Assembly (NCBI GenBank): GCA_963971285.1
Contig: OZ020249.1
Location: forward strand, 2,480,001-2,544,000
Length of the DNA stretch: 64,000 nucleotides
From: Astropecten irregularis
Lineage: Eukaryota; Echinodermata; Asteroidea; Paxillosida; Astropectinidae
Direction: 5' to 3'
The notes under the pieces are model-generated. The model searched no databases. It was not told the origin of the DNA and saw only the letters and a program-made list of their open reading frames with translations. Of the stretch, positions 55,497 to 64,000 are shown one piece after another; the first letter of the stretch is position 1; every line of letters starts with the position of its first letter. The translations under genes and the position numbers were made by a program.

Positions 55497-55502
55497 TAGT
55501 AG

Positions 55503-55850
55503 GCTGAAGATTTCCGCTGTTTCACGTGCAACATCTGCACTGGTGGTTCCTGATAGTTTGCGGACAACTGGGAACTTAGAGTGATAGTCCACAATGAGCA
55601 AGTATGTCTCGTTGGCAAACATGAAGAGATCTGTGCCGAGTTTATTCCATGGTACAGTTGGGACTTTGTGTGGCTGGAGTAGTTCTTTTTGTTGACGGGG
55701 CTGATTTTCCTGGCAAGTTTTGCAGGAGGAGACCATCTGGTGCATGTGGTTGTTTATCTTCGGCCAGAAGACTGAGTCGCGTGCGAGACGTCTAGTCTTT
55801 TCGATGCCTAGATGGCCTATGTGAAGATCTTTCAGAATGCCTTCACGCAT
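55503..55850 (-). pseudogene. Gypsy C integrase, N-terminal half
   Basis: The minus strand reads the zinc domain (LHIGHLGIEKTRRLARD; SSCKTCQEN with paired cysteines) and the first part of the core (LGTDLFMFANETYLLIVDYH, first aspartate). It breaks at the inserted element after TAEIFSLL. Confidence 0.9.
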
Positions 55851-55952
55851 GGACTCAGGGATCAGGACTTGTTGTCCTTTGAAGAGTACTCCACTCGATA
55901 GTCCAAGTTCCTCCCCGTAGGACCAATAGGATTGTAGGTCCTGCGGAAGGTC

Positions 55953-56940
55953 TTAGATGGACTGTGGCCACCCTGAGTAGATTACTCGCTGTAGTTCCGA
56001 GAGCACTGGGTCTCGGGCTGTCTCCTGCTGGAGTGCATCTTGTCTGGCTCGTCCGAAGTGAACGATATCTATCTGTTGGAAGATCGGATGCCCATCTGAG
56101 TGTACCTCAGCGACTGTTTCATCAAGTGGTACATCGTCCAGCTTGGAAGGGTTGGGTAGTCTACTGAGGGCGTCTGTCATAACCTTGCAGCTTGATGAGG
56201 AGGCGTTGCAAGCGTGGTGGTGCACTTGCAAGAGGTTTGCGCCAGATCGTGACCAGAGGTTTATGGTCAGTGGAGATGATGAATCTGCATCCAAACAGGT
56301 AGGTATGAAACTTCGTAATGCCGAATACAACCAACAGAGCTTCCCTCTCGATGTTGGAGTACGTGCTCTGAGAGTGGGACAAGCTCTTTGAGGCAAATGC
56401 GATGGGTTTTCCTGCTTGGGTGAGGCATGCTCCCAGTCCTCGTTGAGATGTGTCAGCCTCAAGGACAGTCTCAAACTTTGAGTCGTAGAAGCTCAGGCAT
56501 GACTGTGGAGAGATAGAATGCTTCAGAGCTAAGAAGGATGCCTGATGGTCGTCCTGCCAGAGAAATGGCACTTCCTTCCGGAGAAGGTCTCTCAGGGGAG
56601 CAGCCTTGTCTGCACATTTTGGTATGTACGGTGAGACGAAGTTCACTATGCCAAGGAACTGTCGGAGGTCATCTTTGTCTTGTGGAGTGGGCATAGCGTA
56701 GATGTCCGTGACTCTGTCTGGATCAGGACGGTTGCCATCAGCAGAGAAAGTGGAGCCAAAGAAGTGTATCTGCTTGACCTTTATCTCACATTTGGCGCTA
56801 TCGAATATTAGGCCTTCTTGCTGAGCGGTTTGCATCAGGGCGATGAGGTGTTCATCATGCTCCTGTTTGGTGCGACCAAAAACTGCCACGTCGTCTGCGA
56901 TGCTTACACATCCGGGCACTTGGCTTGTGATGCGATCCAT
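55953..56940 (-). pseudogene. Gypsy C RT C-terminal half and RNase H
   Basis: The minus strand reads the RT catalytic box as SIADDVAVFG (ADD, with the preceding residue I where Y or F is usual). The RT thumb and connection follow (LRQFLGIVNFVSPYIPK), then the RNase H start (ETVLEADTSQRGLGA; YSNIEREALLVVFG; STDHKPL). A frameshift near 56161 is followed by a linker (VMTDALSRLPNP) leading to the integrase. Confidence 0.88.
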
Positions 56941-57013
56941 GTGTTGCTGAAATATGTCCTGGCTGATGGATAAGCCAAATGGTAGACGACGAAAGCAGAA
57001 GCGGCCAAAGGGT

Positions 57014-57792
57014 TCAGTTCCTCAAGTGACATCGTTTTAGATTGTCGTTTAACCGCTTGGGGTCCAAACACACTCTGAGGGAGCCGTCCTTCTTCACGGG
57101 TGTCGTGATGGAGGTGCACCAATCTGTGTGTTTTGAGACTTTGCGGATGACCCCATTTTTCTCCATGCTGTTCAGCTCAGCTTCCAATTTGGGTTTGACG
57201 TGTACACTGCATTTCCGTGGTGGATCTATGTGTGGCTCAGCGTCTGGCTTGAGGTGCAGGCGAGCAGGCGTCTTAAAGTCACCTAAGCCATCAAACTGGT
57301 CCGGGTACAGCTCATTGAGATCTTGGATGTCTCTCACTCGGGCAATAGAGTTGCCATGTGGTTCCACAATGGGCCCTGGCGCAACTGAAGACTGTTGGCC
57401 ATGGGTAACAGTGTGGATTGTCACCAGATGCAAGGTCTGGCTTGTGGGGAGACCTGCAATGGCTGGACCAGGTACGCCGACAACAAAGAACTTTTCACGA
57501 TGCACATGATGTGTATTTGGCCATAACAAGTGATCTCGGAGCTGTTGTACGCCCTTAACTTGGTAGAAGTGGGGGCAAGTTGGCTTCTCCATTCGTCTCC
57601 GTAGATTTGGCACATCGTGCGAACTGGTTGTGTGTTTGCACTAGCTCCTGTGTCCACCTTGATGTGGAGGTAGTGTTGCCCAAGATGATTTGGGCAGATC
57701 ACATCGAGTGTAGTGAACGCCTCAGTAGGTCCTCGACGGTGCTCTGCTGCTGTGCACAAATCCGAGACAGATAAGGTGATGGAGTTGAGCAT
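57014..57792 (-). pseudogene. Gypsy C protease and RT N-terminal half
   Basis: 57792-57421 carries the protease (HIKVDTGASANTQP with catalytic DTG). After a frame change at about 57600, 57613-57014 carries pre-RT sequence and RT motifs (GVIRKVSKHTDWCTSI; DGSLRVCLDPKRLNDNL). The text then jumps from SLEELNP to a late palm segment (HLAYPSARTYFSNTW, itself out of frame). About 40 residues including the motif A aspartate are therefore deleted near 57000. Confidence 0.85.
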
Positions 57793-57984
57793 TTCGGGAG
57801 ACGCTTTCGCTTTGGGTTGCTCATCCAGGTAGTCTTGTTCTTCGTTGGCACGGTTGAGGTTGCATCCCTTGGAACCACTGCGTTTAGGGGCACGACTGTG
57901 ATTGTTACGCTTTCGGGATGAGCTACTTGATTGGTCGCGGCTTCTGCCAGGCGATTTCTTTGATGAGCGCCCTTGCCGCTGCGC

Positions 57985-59146
57985 TTAGGTTTTCCTGCAG
58001 TATTTTGCCCAGTGACCTTTGCTGCCGCAGGCTTTGCATGTGTCAAAGAATGCAGGGCACTTGCGAGGCTGATGCGAGGGGCCACAGTTACCGCATGTGC
58101 GGTGGGAAGAATTGATCGCGTCTACCGCTTACTGGGCAGTGGCTGAGTACTGAGCATTTGACTTTATTTTTTTAGTGGTGTCATTCACAAGCGTTTGCAA
58201 GCATTGCGTGCTGGCGGCTACGGCTTCATGGTCGCGCCCTTCTAAAGCATTTCGTTTATGGTGTACCCACTTGGTTTTTCAAGAAGGATGTGATAAAATG
58301 TGTCAAGTGGTGTGGAAGCAATCACTGTTCAAGATAATAATAATAGTAGGCCCAAATTAAATGAAAACTGACACTATTTTGATTTCTGCAGTGAAACTAT
58401 CAATACAACAGTTTATAAAAAATGTTCAACAGTTCAATATCTCACAGTTCAATCCACTGCTTGAACAAGTACTCGTGACAGTTTCTGGATTTGTTGCCTT
58501 GGGCAATCCGGTTCATGCAGGGAGCAGGTCACCCGGTGTCAGAGATCAGGGCGGTGGGGAACAGTTGGAGACAAGGATAACAGCTTGTCTATACCCCTTT
58601 GCTGATCTGGAGCAATGGTCCGGGCTGTAGGTCGGGAGGGGCAGCTGTCTTGGCATGCTGTCGTAGCTGGGGACAGTTTTCACGAATTAAATGCAATGCT
58701 GGTGAATGGCCGGAGATCAGGCGTCCGTACGAGATTTTGCCGACGGATCCAGCGAAGGCAGTCCATGCACGGGTATTCAGACGATCACAGCTCAGGTAGT
58801 GTGTTCTAACAACGCTTCATGGACCTGGAGACTGGCTCAGCTCAACAGTAGCTCGTCGATGGTGCGAACTATTGGTGTTGCAAAGCGATTTGTGTTCAAA
58901 TCCTCTTTGGGAACGTCAAACGTCTCGGCATGGCAATGCACACTGGTTGTGCATGTTTTACATGCTTGTACAATCATGTAGGCTGTATACTGCAGCGCGT
59001 AATTGCTGCACGTGCATGCATGCAAGGAGTCCTGTCGATGTCAGACGATTGCAATTCGTCTGATTTTCTGCCGCGAAACGGGCAATGTTCGAGGTACTGG
59101 ACACCTGTAGACAGTCCTGGTGATGTCTAGATGGAGTTTCGATCCT
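57985..59146 (-). pseudogene. Gypsy C gag, heavily decayed
   Basis: The clear end of gag is at 58095-57985: CGNCGPSHQPRKC, then CKACGSKGHWAKYC (a CCHC zinc knuckle) and a stop at 57985-57987. Upstream (58100-59146) the frame is broken by several stops, for example just before AVDAINSSHRTC, so the capsid part is only inferred from position. Confidence 0.7.
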
Positions 59147-59164
59147 TTACCACCGCTGCCACCA
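59147..59164 (-). other. Gypsy C primer-binding site
   Basis: On the minus strand TGGTGGCAGCGGTGG starts directly at the LTR edge. The TGG start is the complement of a tRNA CCA end. Confidence 0.75.
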
Positions 59165-59294
59165 TGTTGTGTTAGTGAAAAGGCAGTAAAGAAGTTGGAC
59201 AGGCACAGGCATGTGTGGATGATATGAGTTGCTAGGAAGCATTTATTAATGTAACCTTTGACCTTGTAGGCTGGTACATTTACATATTACTACA
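59165..59294 (-). repeat. Gypsy C 5' LTR
   Basis: 130 bp, partner of 53423-53553. The minus strand starts TGTAGTAATATGTAAATG and ends CACTAACACAACA, so it has TG...CA ends. Confidence 0.92.
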
Positions 59295-59348
59295 AAGGTA
59301 ACCTGTTTTCCAATGGCGGTCTCCGCAATTTAGATTTTTACCTCCTAG

Positions 59349-59888
59349 GCCTTCGTACAAGTTCAGAATATAGCCCGGGCCTAGGCTTTCGTACAATTTC
59401 AGAATATGGCCCGGGCCTAGGCTTTCGTACAAGTTCAGAATATGGCCCGGGTCTAGGCTTTCGTACAATTTCAGAATATAGCCCGGGCCTAGGCTTTCGT
59501 ACAATTTCAGAATATGGCCCGGGTCTAGGCTTTCGTACAATTTCAGAATATAGTCCGGGCCTAGGCTTTCGTACAATTTCAGAATATGGCCCGGGCCTAG
59601 GCTTTCGTACAATTTCAGAATATGGCCCGGGCCTAGGCTTTCGTACAATTTCAGAATATGGCCCGGGCCTAGGCTTTCGTACAATTTCAGAATATGGCCC
59701 GGGCCTAGGCTTTCGTACAATTTCAGAATATAGCCCGGGCCTAGGCTTTCGTACAAGTTCAGAATATGGCCCGGGCCTAGGCTTTCGTACAATTTCAGAA
59801 TATAGCCCGGGCCTAGGCTTTCGTACAAGTTCAGAATATGGCCCGGGCCTAGGGTTTCGTACAATTTCAGAATATGGCCCGGGTGTTT
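59349..59888 (-). repeat. 36-bp satellite, about 15 copies
   Basis: The unit is built on CAGAATATGGCCCGGGCCTA and GGCTTTCGTACAATTT. Since 36 is a multiple of three, one minus-strand frame stays open for 194 codons and repeats the 12-mer LYESLGPGHILK. Variants (GTACAAGTTC versus GTACAATTTC, TAGCCCGGG versus TGGCCCGGG, GGGTCTAGG) recur in a mixed order. The array lies 50 bp beyond the Gypsy C right edge. Confidence 0.95.
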
Positions 59889-60368
59889 TTATGTTCCTGC
59901 TGATGATATCTCATATGACCCACCACCTGGCATCAGTGTATGCGAATTTGATAATTTAATAAATCGTCTTGCTTTCAGCGGTTGATGTGATGGCACGCAT
60001 CAGACTAAACCATGAAAATCGCCCGTAACAGCGACATCCAGATTGAAAATTTAAAATACCGTCACTAATGATCATTGGAAGAGTCCACGTAGTGGTAAAC
60101 AGTGTTAATTTCACATGGGGAAAGTATCGCTATAACCTGGTAAACATGATACCGCTGCTGGGCCCTTGTCTTTTTTTATACCATTGTGAAGTGGTTAAAG
60201 GTTGTCAAAATTAATACAAATTGTCACTTTGACAGTTTTTGCACAATTCATTTGAAAATTGGTTATTGTGCCATTGTACCAAAGATGAATAGAGTATTTG
60301 TTATGTTTGATAGACGCACATGAAAAACATACTTGAATCCAGGTTTGATCCATGTTTGTTTGATGCAG
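59889..60368. other. MBTPS2 intron end
   Basis: AT-rich, no element recognised. The acceptor tract for the next exon is TTTGTTTGATGCAG. Confidence 0.55.
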
Positions 60369-60561
60369 CACTATGCTTGTCTGGAAGCCAGACCCCTGAC
60401 TGACCTACCTCGGTGCTTTAAAGGAAGTGATTGTGTGCAGACACGCAAGACAGCATGTCTTCAGCCTTCATTGGACAACTCCAGTCGACTTCTTAGAGTC
60501 TACCTCACAACAGGCAAACCTGTGCTTTATGTTGGTGACACATATCTCTTTGGATATTCCT
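60369..60561 (+). CDS. MBTPS2: MBTPS2 exon (cysteine-rich lumenal region, second part)
   Basis: Acceptor GATGCAG, donor GTAAGT at 60562. It enters in phase 0 and leaves in phase 1. It reads HYACLEARPLTDLPRCFKG, SDCVQTRKTACLQPSLDN, then SRLLRVYLTTGKPVLYVGDT, matching the family's cysteine spacing and the VLYVG segment before the later membrane helices. The downstream exon(s) with the third zinc ligand are not found before 64000. Confidence 0.94.
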
Positions 60562-60603
60562 GTAAGTACACTGCTCGTTGTTTTCTATTCCAGTCATTAA
60601 TTT

Positions 60604-60664
60604 TGTATTTATGCAATGACACTCACCATGTGACTCACCACGTGAGTGTCATTGCATAAATACA
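60604..60664. repeat. Perfect inverted repeat next to the splice donor
   Basis: A 23-bp arm at 60604-60626 (ending GCAATGACACTCAC) is the exact complement of 60642-60664, around a 15-base loop CATGTGACTCACCAC. It starts 42 bases after the donor. Confidence 0.92.
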
Positions 60665-60979
60665 TTGAGGACTTCCACAGCTTCCACTCGGATTTATGGC
60701 CAGGTGCCAATTGCTCACTGGTTGGGATGGGCAGCTTTGCCATGTGTTGTTTCTCGCCTCACTGCGTCCGTGCTAGCCTAGTTGTATGAGTGGGCTGAGT
60801 CAATGGCTGGACTGCATGTAGAAAGCTTTTCCTCGGGGGGTTCACGACTTAATACGCCCCCCCAACAGATAGATTCATTTCAAATTAAAGATAACTCACA
60901 CGACACAGAAAGGACAAGAAGAGAACAAACAGAGAAAAGATTGCTTTTATTTTATTGAATATTATCTCTTTTTTGAAAA

Positions 60980-61262
60980 TATGTGGGTCAGAAAAGAGTT
61001 TTTTGTCGGCATGTCATGCTTCACAGGTCAAAACCATCAAAGTTGTTCTCTCGCTGTCACTGCAGAGCATATGCAGTGGCAGGGCGGCCACATTTCCTCT
61101 TGTGTTGCGGCAGAACGACTGATAAATGCTGCATTGTCTGCGCAGGTGCAGCTTATAAACCATTGCGGCTAATACAGTAACTTTAAATCTTAATTTCCTG
61201 ATGTTTGTGTGCTGCGGCTTATAATCCACGCGGCCTATGTATATTCCGAAAATTACGGTAAT
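60980..61262 (-). mobile_element. hAT-like MITE remnant (one end)
   Basis: The minus strand begins TACCGTAATTTTCGGAATAT, then GGATTATAAGCCGCAGCAC and TTATAAGCTGCACC. These TAATTTTCGG and TTATAAGCCGC motifs are typical ends of widespread hAT-type MITEs. The other end is not visible. Confidence 0.6.
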
Positions 61263-62358
61263 AAGGCATACATGTGACAGTTATTTGAATTTTTAGTTTG
61301 TGTTTTTTTTAGGTTTTGTTTCTGGCATATCTTGAGAACGACAGGTGCTACAAACTTCATTCTGTTCTGACGCATTTTGAGTCAGGTTCAGAGGTCAGGC
61401 ATTCCAATTAACCAACTGACTTCCATAACCAAATATCTCGGTGGCTGGTACTTGCCAGCTGCCACCGCACCAGACCCGAAACCAATGGACCGGCCCCCCA
61501 TCAGTACCCTTTGCTACCCTTTGGTAGTACGACATCAGACAGGAGATGGAAATAGCCTCACACCAGTCCAATGCTCCCCAGTTACTGCAGATTGTCAAGA
61601 AGGGAACACCCAGGAACTGTCCCATGTAGTGCTGGGTGAAATCCATAAACTGCTTTGAAAAAAATGACCGGTTACCGGGCTCAGATTTTAGAAAAGTTCA
61701 TTTGACAGCACGTGTGCCTACTGATAATGTGTACGATAAATGTATCATAGCGATGTAGGAAAAGTGTGTAAAACATGCTACACAAATCGTTGCGGTGACG
61801 TATATAGTATGTTAGTTTCTGGTCTCGATCTATGTGCGTGTTCGGGAATCTCTCTATATTTTGGAGATGGAAAAACCTTACAGAATATTCAGAGTCGTTC
61901 AGCAGCTCTGATTTTTAGTTTATTTTCTGTTTATTTTTTTCAGTTCAGTTTCGATTTTTTTTTCAAAATTTTGAGTTTATCTGTTGCTAGAAACATCACT
62001 TTAATAGAAGGAAGATTGAAAGAAAATACAAATTTGCTGCAGGATTGATGAGGATTGCATGGATTTAAAATTGGTTAGCTGACCAGTGGATTGGACTCAC
62101 ATACAAGCTATACACTATGCTATGGAGATTTGTGCACACTGGATAACAAATGCTATTCAAGCTTCATGTTACAACATGCTGGTACTTCACTGGAGTTACA
62201 GCAGTGAATCAGGTGGTACCCTACATCATTCTCCTGCAAAACAAGTAAAACTGCAAGTATAAATTTGAGTAATCATTCAAGTTGTACATGTTTATGGAGT
62301 TTTTGATACTTATTGGAAGAACTGAAGAAAGTTTTGTCCCAGAGGAACATCATTAGTC
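61263..62358. other. Intronic spacer
   Basis: No supported feature. Confidence 0.4.
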
Positions 62359-62622
62359 ATGGCAACTCGTAAAGGAACAATCTCAAATTCAAGCAAAGTT
62401 TCAACGAGAAAGGGAAGTGTAAACTCAGAGACTCGTGGAGCTAAATCAAAGAGGGAAAATGACAGCTGTGGTAGCTGTATTTTGATTGTTATGGATGACA
62501 ACTCGGCAGTTGAATGCGAAGTCTGCAATTATTGGGTCTACTTCACTCGTCTTACATGTACCTGTAGAGCCACTACTTACGCATATTTCCCTAGACCGTC
62601 AGGTATTCACACTAAGAATTGA
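62359..62622 (+). pseudogene. LINE ORF1-like PHD-finger fragment
   Basis: From ATG at 62359 the frame has a Ser/Lys/Thr-rich start (MATRKGTISNSSKVSTRKG), then a cysteine cluster, CGSC, VECEVCNYW and TRLTCTC. This resembles the PHD-type zinc finger at the start of CR1-clade ORF1 proteins. It ends after about 87 codons. It could instead be part of a host PHD protein, but no splice context supports that. Confidence 0.5.
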
Positions 62623-62639
62623 TACAACAGCGCCCCCTA

Positions 62640-62839
62640 TTGACCTACCCACAGTGCCCCGCGGCATGTATGCCACGTAAGCGTCCTCTTTTCTCTTAGC
62701 GTCAGGGCGGGTAGGACGTGTTTACGTTCCATCCGTGATTTCACGCAAAAGAGCTTTCAGTATTAAAGGTATTTTGTAACGTTTGTAGAGTTTTAGTATT
62801 TCTTCTGTGTATGTTTGTATTGTTGTTGTGGTGCGAGCG
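62640..62839. other. Start of a GC-rich unit, possible retroelement leader
   Basis: Base composition changes sharply at about 62640. The CCCCCTATTGACC and TACGTTCCATCCGTG stretch precedes the tandem duplication and may be a leader or LTR edge. No matching second copy is in the window. Confidence 0.35.
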
Positions 62840-63455
62840 ATCAGACAGAGCCGGTTCCGCAAATCCTGGGGTGAACAACCACTCCCCAGTGCGGTCCGTG
62901 CTCTCGTGTACGGACTCCGCCGGGTACACCCCGTTACCCGGGCGGCAGTCCCCTGCCCGTCAGCCGGTCGGTCAGAGGCACGGGCAGTTCCGTCGGCCCG
63001 GTCGGGGACCTCAGCCGGTCCCCGTCCGCGGTCAGCTCGGACGGAACAAGGAAGGTACACGTGAAAGGTGGCTCTGGCAAGGTTCCCATAAAACTAACCT
63101 CCTGTGCCAGAGCCAAACCCAAGAAGGACGGAAGTGTCTGGAAAAGAGCTGGTCCCGCAATCCTGGGGAAAACAACCATTCCCCGGGGCGGACCGCGGTG
63201 CTCTTGGTCGTGCACAGACTCCGCCGGGTACAACAACCCGTTACTCGGGCGGCAGTCCCCTAGTCAGCAACCCCAGCCACAACCGGCCGGGGATGCAGGC
63301 AGTTCCGTCGGTCGGGGGCCACAACCAGTCCCCGTCCGCGGCCAATTCGGAAGGCACGAAGAAAGTGAAGGGGCGCTCTGGCAAGGTTCCTGTAAAACTA
63401 ACCTCCTCTGCCAGAGCCAAACCCAAGAAGGGCGGTCGCCAGGGCAAACGCGGCT
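62840..63455. repeat. 304-bp GC-rich tandem duplication
   Basis: Anchors ACTCCGCCGGGTACA (62914, 63218) and CTCTGGCAAGGTTCC (63072, 63376) are both 304 bp apart. Copies differ by scattered substitutions and small indels. The three plus-strand frames stay partly open (frames include CTDSAGY and KLTSSARAKPKKGG), so it may be the start of a retroelement gag, but no known domain is visible. Confidence 0.85.
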
Positions 63456-64000
63456 CGGCCGTGTGCCCTACGCCCTCTGCACCTTCGGACCCTGGGTAGT
63501 CACAACCGACTGACCGCCGAGGCTCCGTGAACACGGTGCACACTGGCCTTCTCGGCACGGTGGCAAGCGCCACGCGATGTCGGGATTGGCTTTTTGTCCG
63601 ATCTCCCCGACCGCGCAATGCACGCTCAGCCCTCAGGGCTCGGGGCGCCGTTGGCCGGACGGGCTGTGGACGGTGCGTGTGGCCCAGCCTGGGCCTACCC
63701 CGGGCCGTCGTTCTCGCTCGTTTCGATCGGGTTCTTCGGATTTTATTGTTGCTCCGGCGTCCCGATGACTCGGGCCGCACTGGATCCTTTCCTCGGTCTC
63801 CCCGCGGGGCTGTCCGTCGAAAGTAAGAACAATAAGAATTAAAAAAAATAATAAATCAGACCGAAGATCGCGCGAATTTTCGCCGGGTTCGGTCAACTAC
63901 GTGTATTGATCTAGGTGGTCCCACCGCGGCAAACGCTGCATTGGCGACGACTTGTTTTCACGGAGTGAAGCCCTTTTCAATCGGATAGGCACCGTGGATC
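63456..64000. other. GC-rich tail of the unit, window edge
   Basis: Short open frames on both strands without domains. An AT-rich gap at 63832-63858 is followed by GATCTAGGTGGTCCCACC near the edge. Not identified. Confidence 0.35.

Larger units (their letters stand above)
53423..59294 (-). mobile_element. Gypsy LTR retrotransposon with very short LTRs, decayed
   Basis: LTRs of 131 bp (53423-53553) and 130 bp (59165-59294) are flanked by AAGGT on both sides (53418-53422, 59295-59299). Read on the minus strand: 5' LTR beginning TGTAGTAATATG, primer-binding site TGGTGGCAGCGGTGG next to it, decayed gag with zinc knuckles, protease, RT, RNase H, integrase, then polypurine AAAACGGGGGGGA and the 3' LTR. 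An unrelated 980-bp DNA element splits the integrase. Confidence 0.93.

Noticed and set aside
59280-59864. 194-codon minus-strand protein of 12-residue repeats
   Set aside because: The open frame is explained by a 36-bp satellite whose unit length is a multiple of three. There is no start context or flanking exon, so it is listed as a repeat.
61377-61658. Next MBTPS2 exon
   Set aside because: The frame lacks the hydrophobic helices and the Asp-Gly zinc-ligand motif expected downstream of the cysteine-rich region.

Overview
This is invertebrate animal genomic DNA: split genes with GT-AG introns, low coding density, many TACATGTA-type tracts and a dense, nested load of transposable elements. 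The sequence does not fix the species; a marine deuterostome (echinoderm, hemichordate or amphioxus-like) or another marine invertebrate is my guess. The only host gene I can support is part of MBTPS2 (site-2 protease, the intramembrane zinc protease of the SREBP/ATF6 pathway), on the + strand. Six exons are visible: 3527-3793, 41406-41509, 42458-42704, 43971-44151, 44922-45025 and 60369-60561. Their phases agree, and the HELGH zinc motif is at 41478-41492. The first exon and the last exons (with the second zinc ligand) lie outside the window. Nearly everything else is intronic.

Layout. 1-3526: intron or upstream DNA with a dispersed repeat, a 19-bp tandem array between duplicated hairpin-headed repeats, and spacer. 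3794-41405: a 37.6-kb intron holding hairpin-ended elements and a 129-bp minisatellite (4.6-6.2 kb), a CR1/L2-like LINE on the minus strand (6.7-8.9 kb), a GC-richer repeat (9.0-14.3 kb) split by a pogo-type DNA transposon with TIRs and one premature stop (11145-14087), a Tigger-like element (15063-17854) containing a TTAA-type MITE and three tRNA-like units, a Gypsy-type LTR element (18457-21845), a piggyBac-like remnant (21953-22674), a second LINE with a 600-codon open frame (22.7-24.6 kb), a Gypsy integrase remnant interrupted by a retroposed dimer of the tRNA-like unit (25.0-26.7 kb), a MITE, a hAT element (28001-29396), and a young BEL/Pao element (31474-39229) inserted in a tandemly arranged repeat.

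41406-60561: the MBTPS2 exons. The 15.3-kb intron between exons at 45025 and 60369 carries a 5.8-kb element with long terminal inverted repeats and no recognisable transposase (about 45285-51099), an abutting short relative (51098-51380), a Gypsy element with 130-bp LTRs on the minus strand (53423-59294, itself split by a 980-bp DNA element) and a 36-bp satellite (59349-59888). 60562-64000: the next intron, with a perfect palindrome just after the splice donor, a hAT-like remnant, a LINE ORF1-like PHD fragment and a GC-rich 304-bp tandem duplication.

The transposon genes do not cooperate with MBTPS2. The window is best read as one conserved membrane protease gene whose introns have been repeatedly colonised. 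Several insertions can be checked inside the window itself, because pre-insertion sequences survive as paralogous copies.
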